Assembly (NCBI GenBank): GCA_963924555.1
Contig: OZ004595.1
Span: 4,334,599-4,398,598, forward strand
DNA length: 64,000 nucleotides
Origin: Crambe crambe
Taxonomy: Eukaryota > Porifera > Demospongiae > Poecilosclerida > Crambeidae
Direction of reading: 5' to 3'
Made by a program: the position numbers and the translations under genes. The notes below the pieces were generated by a model. That model did not search any database. It was not told the DNA's origin and worked only from the letters and a program-made list of their open reading frames with translations. Position 1 is the stretch's first letter. Every line of letters starts with the position of its first letter. Shown piece by piece: positions 34,500-46,208 of the stretch.

Positions 34500-36330
34500 C
34501 ATGTAATCTATAGATATACTATCTATCTATATTTATGTGGAAACGGCGCTATGTTCATGAGCACATGCAGTCATATAATTATGCAATAGTGATCTTTGGG
34601 AAATTGAACTGCCATTCAAGCATAATAGCATTAGTAAACAAGGAGGGAATGTAATTATGAAACTGTTTCTGTTTCATAAAAATATTTTTAAAGCTAGATT
34701 AACCTGTTTAAAATTGTCTTTATCCAATGAAAAATTTACATCACATGAAAAACTATAAAGTAGCTAGTCTTGTGCTTTTTATGTGTTGAAATATGAGGAA
34801 CATGCACTGTCTCCTCTATGGAATAACAGCTTTTCTTTTTTTACTGGTGCATTAATTTTACTTACATGTTACATTCTTGAATCAATAATGAAAATTGTAG
34901 CAGCCATGATATCCATCAAAAGTCCCTCGCATCATTTCCATTCCACTAATATTTTACAATGATGCAGAGATTGATTCAATTGAGTCACTTTATATCAGAC
35001 TGACAGTATTTCCTTTGCCTCCTTCATGGATCATTAACATTGCCACTAAGACCCCAATATCTTTGTGCAAGTTAAATATCACCTCTATTTACTTTATCAA
35101 TGCAAAAATGGACTGGGGCATAACTTTATCCATAGCAATATCAACCCCTGAAATTGCCCTCTACTTGATAAATTACCACCCATTCTCTCTTTGGTCAATT
35201 CCATCAAAAGTACCATTTCCATGTTGGACTCCAGTATGGTGTAGGAGTGATATGGGGCCCCGGGCCCCCTGTGATATGCATGCCCCCCAGCCATATATAA
35301 CTAGTGAAATGGGGGCTTCAAAGCGCTAGTATCCAGTGAAATAGGGCCCATGCACGCACAGCTGGGAATAGCTAGCTATGTCAGTATTCCTAGCTACACA
35401 GCCATCAAAAAGTACTTGACAGGTGGAGTGTATCCTGATGGCTATGACAAGCAGTCTAAGCATGGTCTTAGAAAGACAAGGAGGAAGATCCACGAAACTG
35501 CAGCATATAAAAATTGCTATAGGCGCTAGGTTGATGTGTTGATTTGGTGGGCAGAACTTCTTGGAATTAGCCCCTAGAGACCCTGGCTAAAAACTGGAAT
35601 ACTGACTAGGTTCATGCGTGCCCGCCCTGTTAATCTAGGCATGCATAGCTAGCTGCCATGAGTTTCAGGGGGCTAACTGTGTGAGGTAGGTGCCATTGAC
35701 TTGGGCTAGCTGGAATGCATTGCATACAAGAGGCAAAGATACTTATTATAGATTCCTCATAGCTACAGTATTCTAATGGTGTGTTAGATAGTTGGAGTAT
35801 TATAACCATGGTCAAGTGTAAATTTTCTGACTTGCTTCATAGACTCTGTGACGTTGACCATGCAGACTGAGACACTTTTCTAGTGCTATGTGATACAGCT
35901 TACGGAGTAGAAAATAGGGAGCCTCACCTAGCTAGATAGCTATTTTGTGGTAGAAGTATCCAATTGTGGACCAAGATGACATTTTCTCATCTATAGCATG
36001 TGACATATATAGCTAGAGTTTCACCACGCTTCTTCCACGCTTCCTCCAAGGTGATTTTCATAGCTAGACTGGACACTGTAAAGCTAAAAGCTTTTATTTT
36101 GCTAGGAAGCTTGGAAAATTGCCCCATTTCACTACTAGCTACACCAGGAAATCCAGACAATTCCTTCCTGCAATTGTGGCACCTAACTTTTCATAGTCTT
36201 AATGAAACTCTAGTAGCTACATACGTATTATAGCTAGCATGACTGAACCCAAAATGGTTAGGTAAAGGTGGCCCTGCATTTCTGGATGATCTTTCATTTT
36301 CAAGTGGTGCTACCATATGGCATAATAACT
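34500..36330. other. Intergenic DNA upstream of gene D, no gene recognised
   Basis: AT-rich sequence between the gene D start and the gene F 3' side. It should hold the gene D promoter, but no confident TATA or initiator was identified. There is a short CCCGGGCCC-rich patch near 35250-35300 and short open frames without family resemblance. No exons of the array type are visible here. Confidence 0.4.
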
Positions 36331-36348
36331 GCATTTTTTAATCCAAGT

Positions 36349-36518
36349 GCACTTAGATAAGTCTAGTGCCTACAATCCACTTAGATATTAAAGTCTAGTG
36401 CCTACAATCCACTTAGATAAATCTAGTGCCTACAATCCACTTAGATAAGTCTAGTGCCTACAATCCACTTAGATAAATCTAGTGCCTACAATCCACGTCT
36501 AGTGCCTACAATCCACCA
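36349..36518. repeat. 29-bp satellite, about six units
   Basis: Tandem units of CTTAGATAAATCTAGTGCCT followed by ACAATCCAC, very similar to each other. The unit matches a dispersed sequence (GGCGCTAGGCTTATCTAAGT / GTGGATTGTAGGC) found singly near 23240, 37790, 39330 and 42110, so the array looks like an amplified transposon end. Confidence 0.75.
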
Positions 36519-36854
36519 TGCTATAATAAAGTGATGTAGAAACCAATCAAGCAAGGAGCATGCATGCCCATAAATGCATGTGTAGGGCGCTAGCTATTAT
36601 TGCAGACACCTACATACATTACCTACACTTGGGGCATTTTGTAGACCTAGCTTATAGAACAATTTTAATGAGTTATGACCTGAGAGTCAGCTCACTCGCT
36701 CGCTGAATTATCATTGCGAGCGAAGTGAGCCACTAGGGGGTCGAATGAGAGGTTGTACATTCTTCCGGTTCTGTCCTTTGCAATACAGTGACATCACTGG
36801 CTAAAGCTTCGCTCTACACAATACTTTGTGTTTCCCTAGCAGTTAGCTAGTCCT

Positions 36855-36857
<3 letters not shown>

Positions 36858-36951
<94 letters not shown>
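36858..36951. repeat. (GA)n microsatellite, about 47 units
   Basis: An uninterrupted GA run of roughly 94 bp is followed by an A-rich tract. It lies in the duplicated 3' flank of a kinase gene (compare 57120-57160, where the same position has only a short GAAGAAGAAG stretch). The serine/leucine open frame on the minus strand is an artefact. Confidence 0.9.
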
Positions 36952-36953
<2 letters not shown>

Positions 36954-37095
36954 AAAAAAAAAACAAACAAAACAACAACTAAAAAATAACAAAAAAACAA
37001 CAAATAAACAGTATTAAAATTAATGGTTGAAAAAAATTTTAGCCAGAAATTAGCATAAGGTATAAAAATGAAAACAGCACACATCTATAGCACTA

Positions 37096-37228
37096 TTTAA
37101 CTGGCTTTGCTGGAAAAGGCTGAAAACTCAAGGTATCCTGCTACTCCTTCCAGTATAGTGAGTCTATGCACAAGATCTTCAAAAAGGGACATTTTACAGG
37201 TGATGGATTCCAGCATTGAGTGATCTTT
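37096..37228 (-). pseudogene. Degenerate last kinase exon downstream of gene F
   Basis: The minus strand matches the last kinase exon of genes F and G ([23 protein letters not shown]) but with several small deletions and lost frame. Flanks on both sides (36690-37650) match the 3' flank of gene G (56970-57780), so this is the end of a further G-like unit left beside gene F. Confidence 0.75.
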
Positions 37229-37945
37229 CATATAAAATTTAATTAGTTACACTTTTTGTATAATTATATAGCTATTACTATACTCAAGCTCTCTGATCTT
37301 GCAAATTTTGAGGACTGATATGATGTAGTAGCCATGCAAGGCTCAAGATTTAAACTCATGCACAAACTATTATCAATGCAGTGTAAAACTCTTCCAGATT
37401 GCAGCAAAAATCATTTTCTAGTCATCAGCTTTGTCACTCTCAGCCTCTACTGTAGCATTGTTTGTATGTAGCTTGAGTAGAGCTAGCAAAAAGTGCACAT
37501 ATGTACTCATATAGTTGTCCACATAATACCTTCCCCTATATTATCATAATATGATACAGTACCCACTAAGGTGATCAGGAGAGCTCACCAATCATATGTA
37601 GCCAGCTACTAAGGTTTATTATTGGGTTGGCAAAGATGCCAGTTACCTGATTGGTCAGTTAGTGTAAACTGCCTATTGCTTGTCCCGGAAGTTTTGAAGT
37701 AGTTCACTCCTACCTACTGCGCATGTGTAGTAAGGACATCGTAGGCAAGCTTGATTGATTTCTACAGCGTTTTTTCAGGGTGAATTGTAGGCGCTAGGCT
37801 TATCTAAGTGGATTGTCGGCCTAGTAGGCCACCGCTAGGCTGTAGCAAGTGTTTTGTGGCAAGCATTACAGGTTCACATAAACAGCTTCCTACGTAACAG
37901 CTGCCTGGCTGATATAAGTAATTTACCATAATATCATATGATTAA

Positions 37946-38049
37946 TAGGCAATCACATGTAATTTGGGTATAATTGCATGAGGAACTGGCTAGGTAATTG
38001 CACGAGGCTTCATGCAAATTACACTCAAAAGCATGTAATTAGCTACCTA
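37946..38049. mobile_element. Second copy of TAGGYAATCACATG MITE
   Basis: Shorter relative of 23005-23142, with TAGGCAATCACATG and CATGTAATTAGCTACCTA ends and the shared ATTGCATGAGGAACTGGCTA interior. It lies about 100 bp past the gene F stop. Confidence 0.55.
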
Positions 38050-38145
38050 TGCTTATTATTCAAGGAAAAAAGTACTAATAAAAGGATTAATTTTTGTGAT
38101 ACAAAAATAAACTAATTAAAGTGAGGTATAAAAATGAAGTGCTTC

Positions 38146-41100
38146 TTAAATACTTTCAAAAAAGGCTGAAAACTCAATGTATCCTGCTACTCCTTCCAGT
38201 AATGAGTCCATTTCTTGCACAAGATCCTCAAAACAGAGACGTTTTTCAGGTGATGCATTCCAGCATTGAGTGATCAAGTCATACCTTTCATATGAAATTT
38301 GGGTTAAAATTTTTTGTACTTATGATATTATAACTACTGTAAGGCTCTCTGATCTTCGGACTAGACATTAGGCATGCAATCCAACCCAGGGTTCATAGCT
38401 GTCCACATACTGTATCACACTATGTAACAGGTACTTGTTTAGTATGATGGCAAGAAGCATTAATTTTATATGTCATAGCTACAATATAATTAAAGAAAGG
38501 TTTTCCACTCTAACTCCAAAAGCATAGGTGTTGATATGCCATAGATTTATGGAATGGAGGCTTTGAGAGTTAGTACCACTAGAAAAAAATGCAGCAGGAA
38601 AGCAGAAATCAACATTAGGAACTAAAAATCTCTAATATCAGCCATAGCCAACTTACACTTTATGTGTGCATCCTAGATTGCTGGGTTTCTGAAGTCTTTC
38701 TCCACTTTGGAGGAATTCTATGAGAGCTGAGGAATGAATAGTAGGGTAGGGGTTGTACCCAAGACTAAACACTTCCCAACAAGTTACTCCAAATGACCAC
38801 TGAGCAGACAATAAATGGAATAAAATAATATAGCCATGGTGGACACATGAGATTGTAGTAGATAATGCTTACCACATCTGTCTTCTCAGTAAAGATGCCA
38901 TCAAGAAGACTTTCCAAGGCCATCCATTTCACTGGGAGCTTCACTGGTGATTCCCTATCTCCTTTCCCCTGTCTGAAGTAGTTGCTGGAATATATATCTT
39001 CAGAGAGACCAAAATCCCCCACTTTGATCACAAAATGGTCATCTATCCTACAAAAATAATTAGACTATAAGGTTATCAACTCATAAAATACAGGTTCAGA
39101 GCCTTGAAATTAAAACCACAATCTATAATTATTGTAGTTTTAGTGAGCTGTCTAGCTAGTTTATGGTTAGCATTTAACTCATTAGTTCAAGTGCAAGCAA
39201 TTCCTAATTATTGTATAATTGCACTACTACACATGTGCAGACTAGCCTAATAGTAATGACATTTCTGAAGATAATTATGATAGGCAAGCTTGATTGGTTT
39301 CTACACATACAGCATTTTGTCAAAGGGAACTAGGCGGATTGTTGGTCTATAGTAGACCACTAGGCTTATCTAAAGCAAGCATTACAAGTTCAGTTTCCTG
39401 CATGCTGGAACCAATCAGTCGCTTACATGCAGTTACGAGCAGCCAAGTCCCTATGTACAATTTTTTCGGCTGTTAGATAACTCATTCCCTTAGCAATCTG
39501 GAAGCAGATCGAAAGAAGTTTTCTCTGGGAATCTTCAATCTTGAAAAGAATTTTTAAAATCATCACCACATAGCTAATAATTATTATAACCCAACCATTT
39601 CACTTCCAGCATCTTTGGGTAGAGTGAGGTGAGATCTCTTCTCTTTTCAAGTAAGCCAGGAGACTGCCATTGGCCATAAAGGGCATAACAATATACGGAC
39701 TTTCTCCTACATCAGTGCACACTCCAATTAAATTCATCACATTCGGATGGTTGAACATCATCATCTTTTCACTCTCAATCATTAAATTTTCAATATCCTT
39801 AGGTGTATAGAGACCTATCATGATCATGAAAGCCATTCAGACTTGTATAGCTATCCCTTGATTAGCTATACCTTTCAATGTCTTGATAGCTACAACTTCT
39901 GTTGTACTTCTTTCTCGCCAACCTGTGAGGTTACCTTTGTATACCAGTCCAAATTCTCCTATAAAGACATGATACAATGTTTATTGCTTGAACATTGGTG
40001 CTAGGTGACCTTCCCCATGCCCACATAAACTAGTTAGCTAGCCAAATTGAAAACGATTCAGAGGCTGCATTCATTTGAATTGTAAGCCTGTATGCATGCT
40101 CATACAGAAGCTCTGGCATAATGTACTCATCCCATAACTAACATTATTATTTCCCATACCTTGTCCTATAATATTGATGAGTTGAATAAATCGACCAGGT
40201 ATGATTACAGAAGAGTCAGAAAACTGTCTGGTGAATGGATTTTCAATCTTGCCATCTTTCAGTCATGAATCATAGATCATAATAATAAATGACTTTAAAA
40301 ACTTGCCTACCAGGGTTACTCATAACAGAGTTCACTTTTGAAAGTTCCATGGTTTTATTGCTATACATAATTAAAAAGTCAGATATCAGTTACATAGCCA
40401 TAAGGAATTAATAATATGCTAGCTTGAATCACTACAAGCCTTCCAAACTATTGCAAGAATATTAACTTACATCACTTTTAATGGTTCTGCATGTTCTGTG
40501 TCTCCTTTCTTGATAATTTCTGTCAGTATTTATCATCAGAATAATGATACACATACACAAACATAAAAACATGCAGCATGTATCCTAGTTACACTAACAA
40601 ACAATCAAGCTCAAGTGCTCTATAAGTAAGGATTTCCCTGATGACTGGCCATCTTACATTCTAGTATGTTCTAAAAAGGCATTCCAATAGGATATTAGGA
40701 GAATGAAATGTCCTCATACTGATTTGAGTTCTCTAGTACTTCCTCTAATGATGCTATTAGTGATATACTCACTTAATTTTCGACATCGCCAAAACCTGTA
40801 AGAGAATAAATGAAATCTGTTTAATTATGTTGAAGTTGCTACATAATAGAACACTTACACAAATACTGCAATAATGATTGACATCAAGAGGATGATGACA
40901 GCTGCAAGCACTCCCAGTACAATACCAATGACAAATCCAGACTCAGTGGTGGTAATGGTAGGTGAAACAAAGACAAGGGGCTTGCTTGCTACACTTGATA
41001 CCCCATTCATGGCAGTCACAAAAAACTGATAGTTGACACCAGGGGTTAGACCTGAAGCACACACACATACACATTAAATGTTACTATTCCAGGAAATCAC

Positions 41101-44100
41101 TATGATCCCAGCTTGCAGCAATGCTACAATAGCAAGCAAGTCTTGACTATGAAGGCAATGAGAAACCTTAAAGAAGAACTATACAGTAAGTTTCAACTAA
41201 GTATAAACATGAAAGGACAACCTTCATAGCAGCCTTATGAATTACTGTCCACATCCCCACTTGTGGACAATATATAATATGTATATGAGATGAAGTAAGT
41301 AACCAGAGTCAAGCCAATACTAATGTATGTACTTCATGGTTATGTAATTGGTAATGCAATATTACTTATTACTTCAGTGCTGCACATGCAGATAATATAC
41401 CTGTGATAGTTCCCATGGTAGTGTTGACTGTGCCTGCTTCTACACGTCTAGAACTTCCTTCTTCTTGATAGAATAAGACATAGACAGTGTCATTCCTACC
41501 ACCAAAGTTCACTGGGGAGTCCCACACCAAGGTAACCGAGTCAGAAGTCAGCAACTCTATTCGAACATTTGTTACTGGAGAAGGGGGCTCTGAAAAAAAT
41601 ATATATTGAATTCAGTATTAACTGTTATGTAGTGTCAGGGGCAGATCCAGCAATTTTGAAAGGGAGGGGGTCCAACATGCCCCTCCTGTGGAAGTCACGT
41701 CTGTTGGAAACCACTAGCATTTTCCAACCATGTACACTGCCGACTTGACGTTACCATATAAGGACATTCATGTTTCATGCTGATAAATCATATTCATTCA
41801 TAGACTTGATCATGGGCGTAGCCAGGGGTGGTTCGGGTGGTTCGGTCGAACCACCTTTTCAAAATGAATAAAAATATTTGCAGCGAGCAAGTGCAGCGAG
41901 CGAGCTGACTCTCAGGTCATGACTTATTGAAATTGTATATATATATATATATATATCTAGGTCTGCACACTCCAAAATGCCCCAGGCGTATGTATGGTAC
42001 GGTACGTGTCCGTGTATAGTAGCGCCTGCGTGTGCATAATGCGCATGCTCCAATAATTGTACTCGACATGCAAGCGATTGTTTTCTATAACCTTTTGTCA
42101 TAGAGGCGCTAGGCTTATCAAAGTGAATTGTAGGCGCTTGGCTTATCTAAGTGCTTGTGGTAAGTATTTACAGCTTTTGATGCATGGAGCTTTCTGGTTG
42201 GAACCACCACTTACATGACTTCTTGTCTCTGATGCAATATCAAGCACTAGCTACACATAAACCCTTCAGAGACTACACTGTCACTCTCATCCAAACCACA
42301 ACAAAAAACAAGGGAGCACATGCTTGCATGGATTTCGGAGCAGATTCAAAGAGCCTTCTTTTCCACAACCATAGCAGATGCACTGCAGCATAACCGGATT
42401 ATGATCCATGATGGTATTACTTACCGCCGCGCCAGGATCTAGGATCAGACGACTCTTCGCGCGCGCTCGGGGTGTGGCTGTATTATACTACTAATAATTA
42501 TGTATGCGCGCGCGCACGAGCAACTTCAGGCGGCGCGCGTGCACGTGCACGTGCAGGCCCAATGGAATAACGACCCTGTACCAGACCTGATAATGGCACT
42601 GGGACCAGCAGATAAAGGCCACTCTCCATTTCCCAGTCCAGAAAGAGCCTTCTATGGCTTTGCCTGTTATCTCAGTTCGTACCTTGTCGCTGGTGAGCCA
42701 TTAGCTTGGCTAGCTACGTGCAGAGTACTGACCCTTAAAATTTAATGTAGCATAGCATGTTATAATTATTAGGTAATTAAATTTTAGGTACTATTATAAA
42801 TGTTTGCCTTCATATATAGGGTTGTATTTGCTGTGGGCATTTCTTCCTGATGAATACCTTCATTTGATTGGTTTTTCATATTTCCCACAAAAGTGAGCTG
42901 GAGGCACACCCACCATGGCCACGTCCTGGCCTTACCACTAAAATTTTGCTTCCTGCGGGCCTGAAAGCTCGCGCGATCTAGCAAGAGAGCCTGCAAGAAA
43001 GCCCTTAAATAGCAAGAACAGAAACTACAAAGTCACAAGTAGCTGAAAGAGAGAGCCAAGCTATAGCTATGACCACCATAAAAGCTCGCTCTCTTAAAAA
43101 TAACTATAATAGCATTAACAAAAAAAAAACAAAAAAAAAAACAATAAAAACTATGATGTGATGATAATGACAGTGCATGGAAAAAAATAAGATCAGTATA
43201 ACTCCTATAATTATTTATATACCTACAAAAATAAATCAGTGATAACCAAATGATAATAAGTTTACTACATGCCAAGGCATCCAGTTTTTAAAAGACTAAC
43301 TTGTTAAGTAGCCAAAATTGCTATAAAATTATTCTGTCAAGAACAGATTGTAAATCTGAAAAGCTCTATCTCAAACCCTCCCCATATCAACCACTTAGAA
43401 GGAAGGAATTGGCTTTCAAAATGGTTTGGGTTTCCCTCATACGTACCATGTCTCTTACATGTCAACTATCTCCCCCACAGACCTGAAACACTGGATGCTC
43501 TACTGAAATGAAATGATGGAAATATATGGACCACTAACTAGGATATTTGACACAATCTCCCTCCCCCCCCCTCCCCCCCCCCCTCCCCCCCCCCCCCCCC
43601 CCAATATCCAGCAAGGTCATCAAGATGCAATTTGACTCATCCAGCTCTTTTTTGACCAGATAACTAGTCATCCCTACATCACCTTCGATAGTGCCTACTA
43701 TCAAAAGGCTTTAGAAATCATTCAAGCCTTAATTACAGTTGGAACATGCACATTATGCACTTGCAAGGTGCTACTTTGCATGACACAAACACATACATAC
43801 CATCGTACGTATATAGGTACATTTTAGGAGTGTAGACCTATAACAATTTCAACCTGAGAATCAGCTCATTTGCTCCACTCACTCGCTGAAATTGATAACT
43901 TAACAAGATTGCTAAATCAATAGTTGCATGTGGAACACTCATGCATCCAATATGTATAAAATATTTGAATTTGTTCTGTTAATGTCACATTCAGATTGAT
44001 AAACGTTTTCTTAATATCAGTAACTATTTTAATAACTTAGCAAGATTGCTAAGTCAACTGTGCATGCTATCATGCCTAAGTAATGTAATTTAGTCTCTGA

Positions 44101-45320
44101 GCCATTTATAAATCACAGAGTGAGTTATCCATGTAATCAATACCTCACACATTCATCTAGTAAGGACTCACGGGTACATGAAAGGTTCTCTTCTCCTGGT
44201 GCTCTGTAGTACCCCTCCACACAAGGACATACTGCCAACCCAGGTTCCACACCCACACTGTTCTCAGGACAGTCACGACACTCACCATAAGTCATTGACA
44301 AGTAAGTACCAGCCACACAAGCTGTAAATAGCACAGTTTCATATTCATGATAAATTGTCCTATGCAGTCTAACCTTCAGTACATGATGTTCTATTCTCTG
44401 TTGCCCGGAATCCTTGGTTACACTGACAACCTGACACAACACTCCATGTCCCTCCTGGACTACAGGTCAGAATTGGTGCTGCTCCACTCTCTGTACCAGC
44501 ATTTGCTACACACTGTCCTGTCACTCTGAGTGGTTCTCGACTTGGTGTTGTAATTGGAGGGGAAAGGGTCTCTGGTCGAATCATAAGTCCTACAATTTCT
44601 TGGGGGCAGACATTGTAGAATACTATGATACGAGTAACTGCTATACATGTGTCTTCATCTCTAATGGCAAGGTAGAATCCACTTGCATTAGTTGCAAAGT
44701 TGAGATACCTGGTCTGATTCTGTAGATTGTTATCATTTGGGACTACTCTACTTATTAGCACATAGTTATTGGTATTCCTGGCTGCAACACTGTTAATAGT
44801 AGATGTCTCATATCCATACCATGAGGAGATCCTTGAGCAGCCCTCAATACAACCTCCCTGCTCAAATTCTACTTGTATACTGACTTGAGGCAAATGAGTC
44901 CCATCGACTGTTGTTCTGTTGATGAACTGTGTAATCAGCCAGTTATCCTGGACACCATCTCTGAAACCACATGCAGTCACAACCTGTCGGCAAGCATTGT
45001 TAGCACTCTGGAACCACTGCAAATATAAAACACACTGAAAAATCCACTTCACTTACAGTAGCTCCTCTGCCTTGTGACTGAATACCATCAACATCCACCT
45101 GCTGCCATGCAGCATCAGTTTGTGATGATAGTAAACGGATGTAGTTGAAAGAATCCATCAGTGTCCTTGTATTGACAGGGTATACTGGAGGAGCAACTCC
45201 TGGTACATTGGGTAAAGTACTTGTACAGAATGAGTCACCATCTCCAGGAGCCTGAGCAATTATCATTGATGGCAGAGCAGTCAGACATATGAAAAAAACA
45301 CCACTATACATTATGCCCAC
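38146..45320 (-). CDS. Gene F: Eph-type receptor tyrosine kinase with one frameshift
   Basis: Fifteen exons: 45320-45057, 45016-44374, 44321-44172, 41589-41401, 41051-40859, 40795-40773, 40519-40471, 40360-40311, 40255-40160, 39958-39872, 39814-39596, 39539-39427, 39047-38873, 38799-38657, 38284-38146. Ectodomain: signal peptide, Eph LBD, Cys-rich and EGF-like, one FN3. Transmembrane helix ([20 protein letters not shown]) shares the FN3b exon. Kinase: [11 protein letters not shown] loop, VAIKTLK lysine near residue 578, [61 protein letters not shown], ending soon after CWNASPEKR with no SAM domain. The kinase motifs resemble Met/TAM/insulin-type RTKs more than vertebrate Eph kinases. Exon 39814-39596 has one base more than its gene G partner (219 against 218) in the YLKRE region, so as read the frame ends about 14 codons later, before the catalytic loop. 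This is a real defect, a polymorphism or a base error; all else is open (about 843 aa otherwise). Confidence 0.8.
42593..42892 (+). pseudogene. Duplicated first two exons of PIGP
   Basis: 42593-42692 encodes [20 protein letters not shown] and onward to SSYLVA with a GT donor; 42820-42892 encodes [20 protein letters not shown] and onward to YFPQ with its own AG and GT. Both are nearly identical to PIGP exons at 55359-55458 and 55561-55633, including the intron, but exons 3 and 4 are absent, so no complete subunit can be made. It lies on the opposite strand inside the EGF-FN3 intron of gene F. Confidence 0.85.
43561..43602. repeat. Poly(C) tract
   Basis: About 40 nt of nearly pure C with a few T, in the gene F EGF-FN3 intron. 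The matching site in gene B (17519-17537) is only CCTCCCCCAAAACCCCCC, so the run expanded after duplication. Confidence 0.85.
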
Positions 45321-45764
45321 AGCTATTGCAGTCTACAATTAACTAATCAAGGCAGCTCAGATTCTATTGCTCATATGTACAGATTTGGCAATAATGGGTG
45401 TGGTAGCTAATGAATATGATTACCAGGCTATTTGTATTCACATGCATAGCTGTACTTGATATAGCTAGCTACGTATATAGCTATCAGCCAGATAGTTACA
45501 GCAGGCCGATCAGAGTTCTTAATAAGATTCATGCATGCATGGCTTTGAGTTTTGAAGGAGTTCTTAATAAGATTCATAGCTAGGTGCTGATAAATTAATT
45601 CTTATCAAATACATGTATAATAGCTAGCTAATAGTGTAGTAGATTCGCTTCTAGCTAATATTTGACTATTCTACTTTAGTAGCTACAGGTAGCTATAGGT
45701 AGCTGTTATAGTATTCAAGTATCATCATAGCATTGACTGTAACTGCCTCTAGCTACATGACTAG

Positions 45765-45860
45765 AATTCCTTCTTATTGATAGAACAAGACATAGACAGT
45801 ATAATTTCTGTCGCCAAAGTTGGGGATCTCACACTATATATAAGGTAACTGAGTCAGGGG
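45765..45860 (-). pseudogene. FN3a remnant between genes H and F
   Basis: Third copy of the relic seen at 243-345 and 19735-19830. The LTR retrotransposon is inserted about 50 bp to its right. Confidence 0.6.
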
Positions 45861-45910
45861 TCCAAGATATTCATCACTGGGTAGCTGAACTGAACAAAGA
45901 TTTGATTGAT

Positions 45911-46208
45911 TGTCAGGAACTCTCATCAACAAACCGCCACAAGTAGCGAGAAGATGCAGCTTTTAAAATGTTATTATAGTAAATGTTAAATCTCTTACAA
46001 AAACAAACAGAACTACTCTGATCTCTCCCTGACCAGCTAGCTATCTCACTACTTCCAGAATCCAATAATCCACACACACAGAAAGTTCTAGACACACACC
46101 AAAGAGTCCACACATTTGCACAACATAAAATTCACAGAAGTAACAATTAAACACAAACATAAGTGTTAATCCACAGTTCAGGTTACATGTCAGGGGTTTA
46201 TCCTGACA
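45911..46208 (-). repeat. 3' LTR of the retrotransposon (left copy)
   Basis: 298 bp, TGTCAG..CTGACA. It is the downstream repeat relative to the minus-strand coding direction, preceded by a GA-rich polypurine tract. Confidence 0.85.

Noticed and set aside
36349-36518. CRISPR-like array
   Set aside because: The 29-bp units are tandem without unique spacers, in a eukaryotic genome.
36836-37084. Minus-strand open frame rich in Ser-Leu
   Set aside because: It is the translation of the (GA)n microsatellite.
44347-44529. Plus-strand open frames opposite the LBD exons (also 18380-18562)
   Set aside because: They recur only because the LBD exon is duplicated; no splice context or protein resemblance, while the minus strand carries a conserved Eph LBD.
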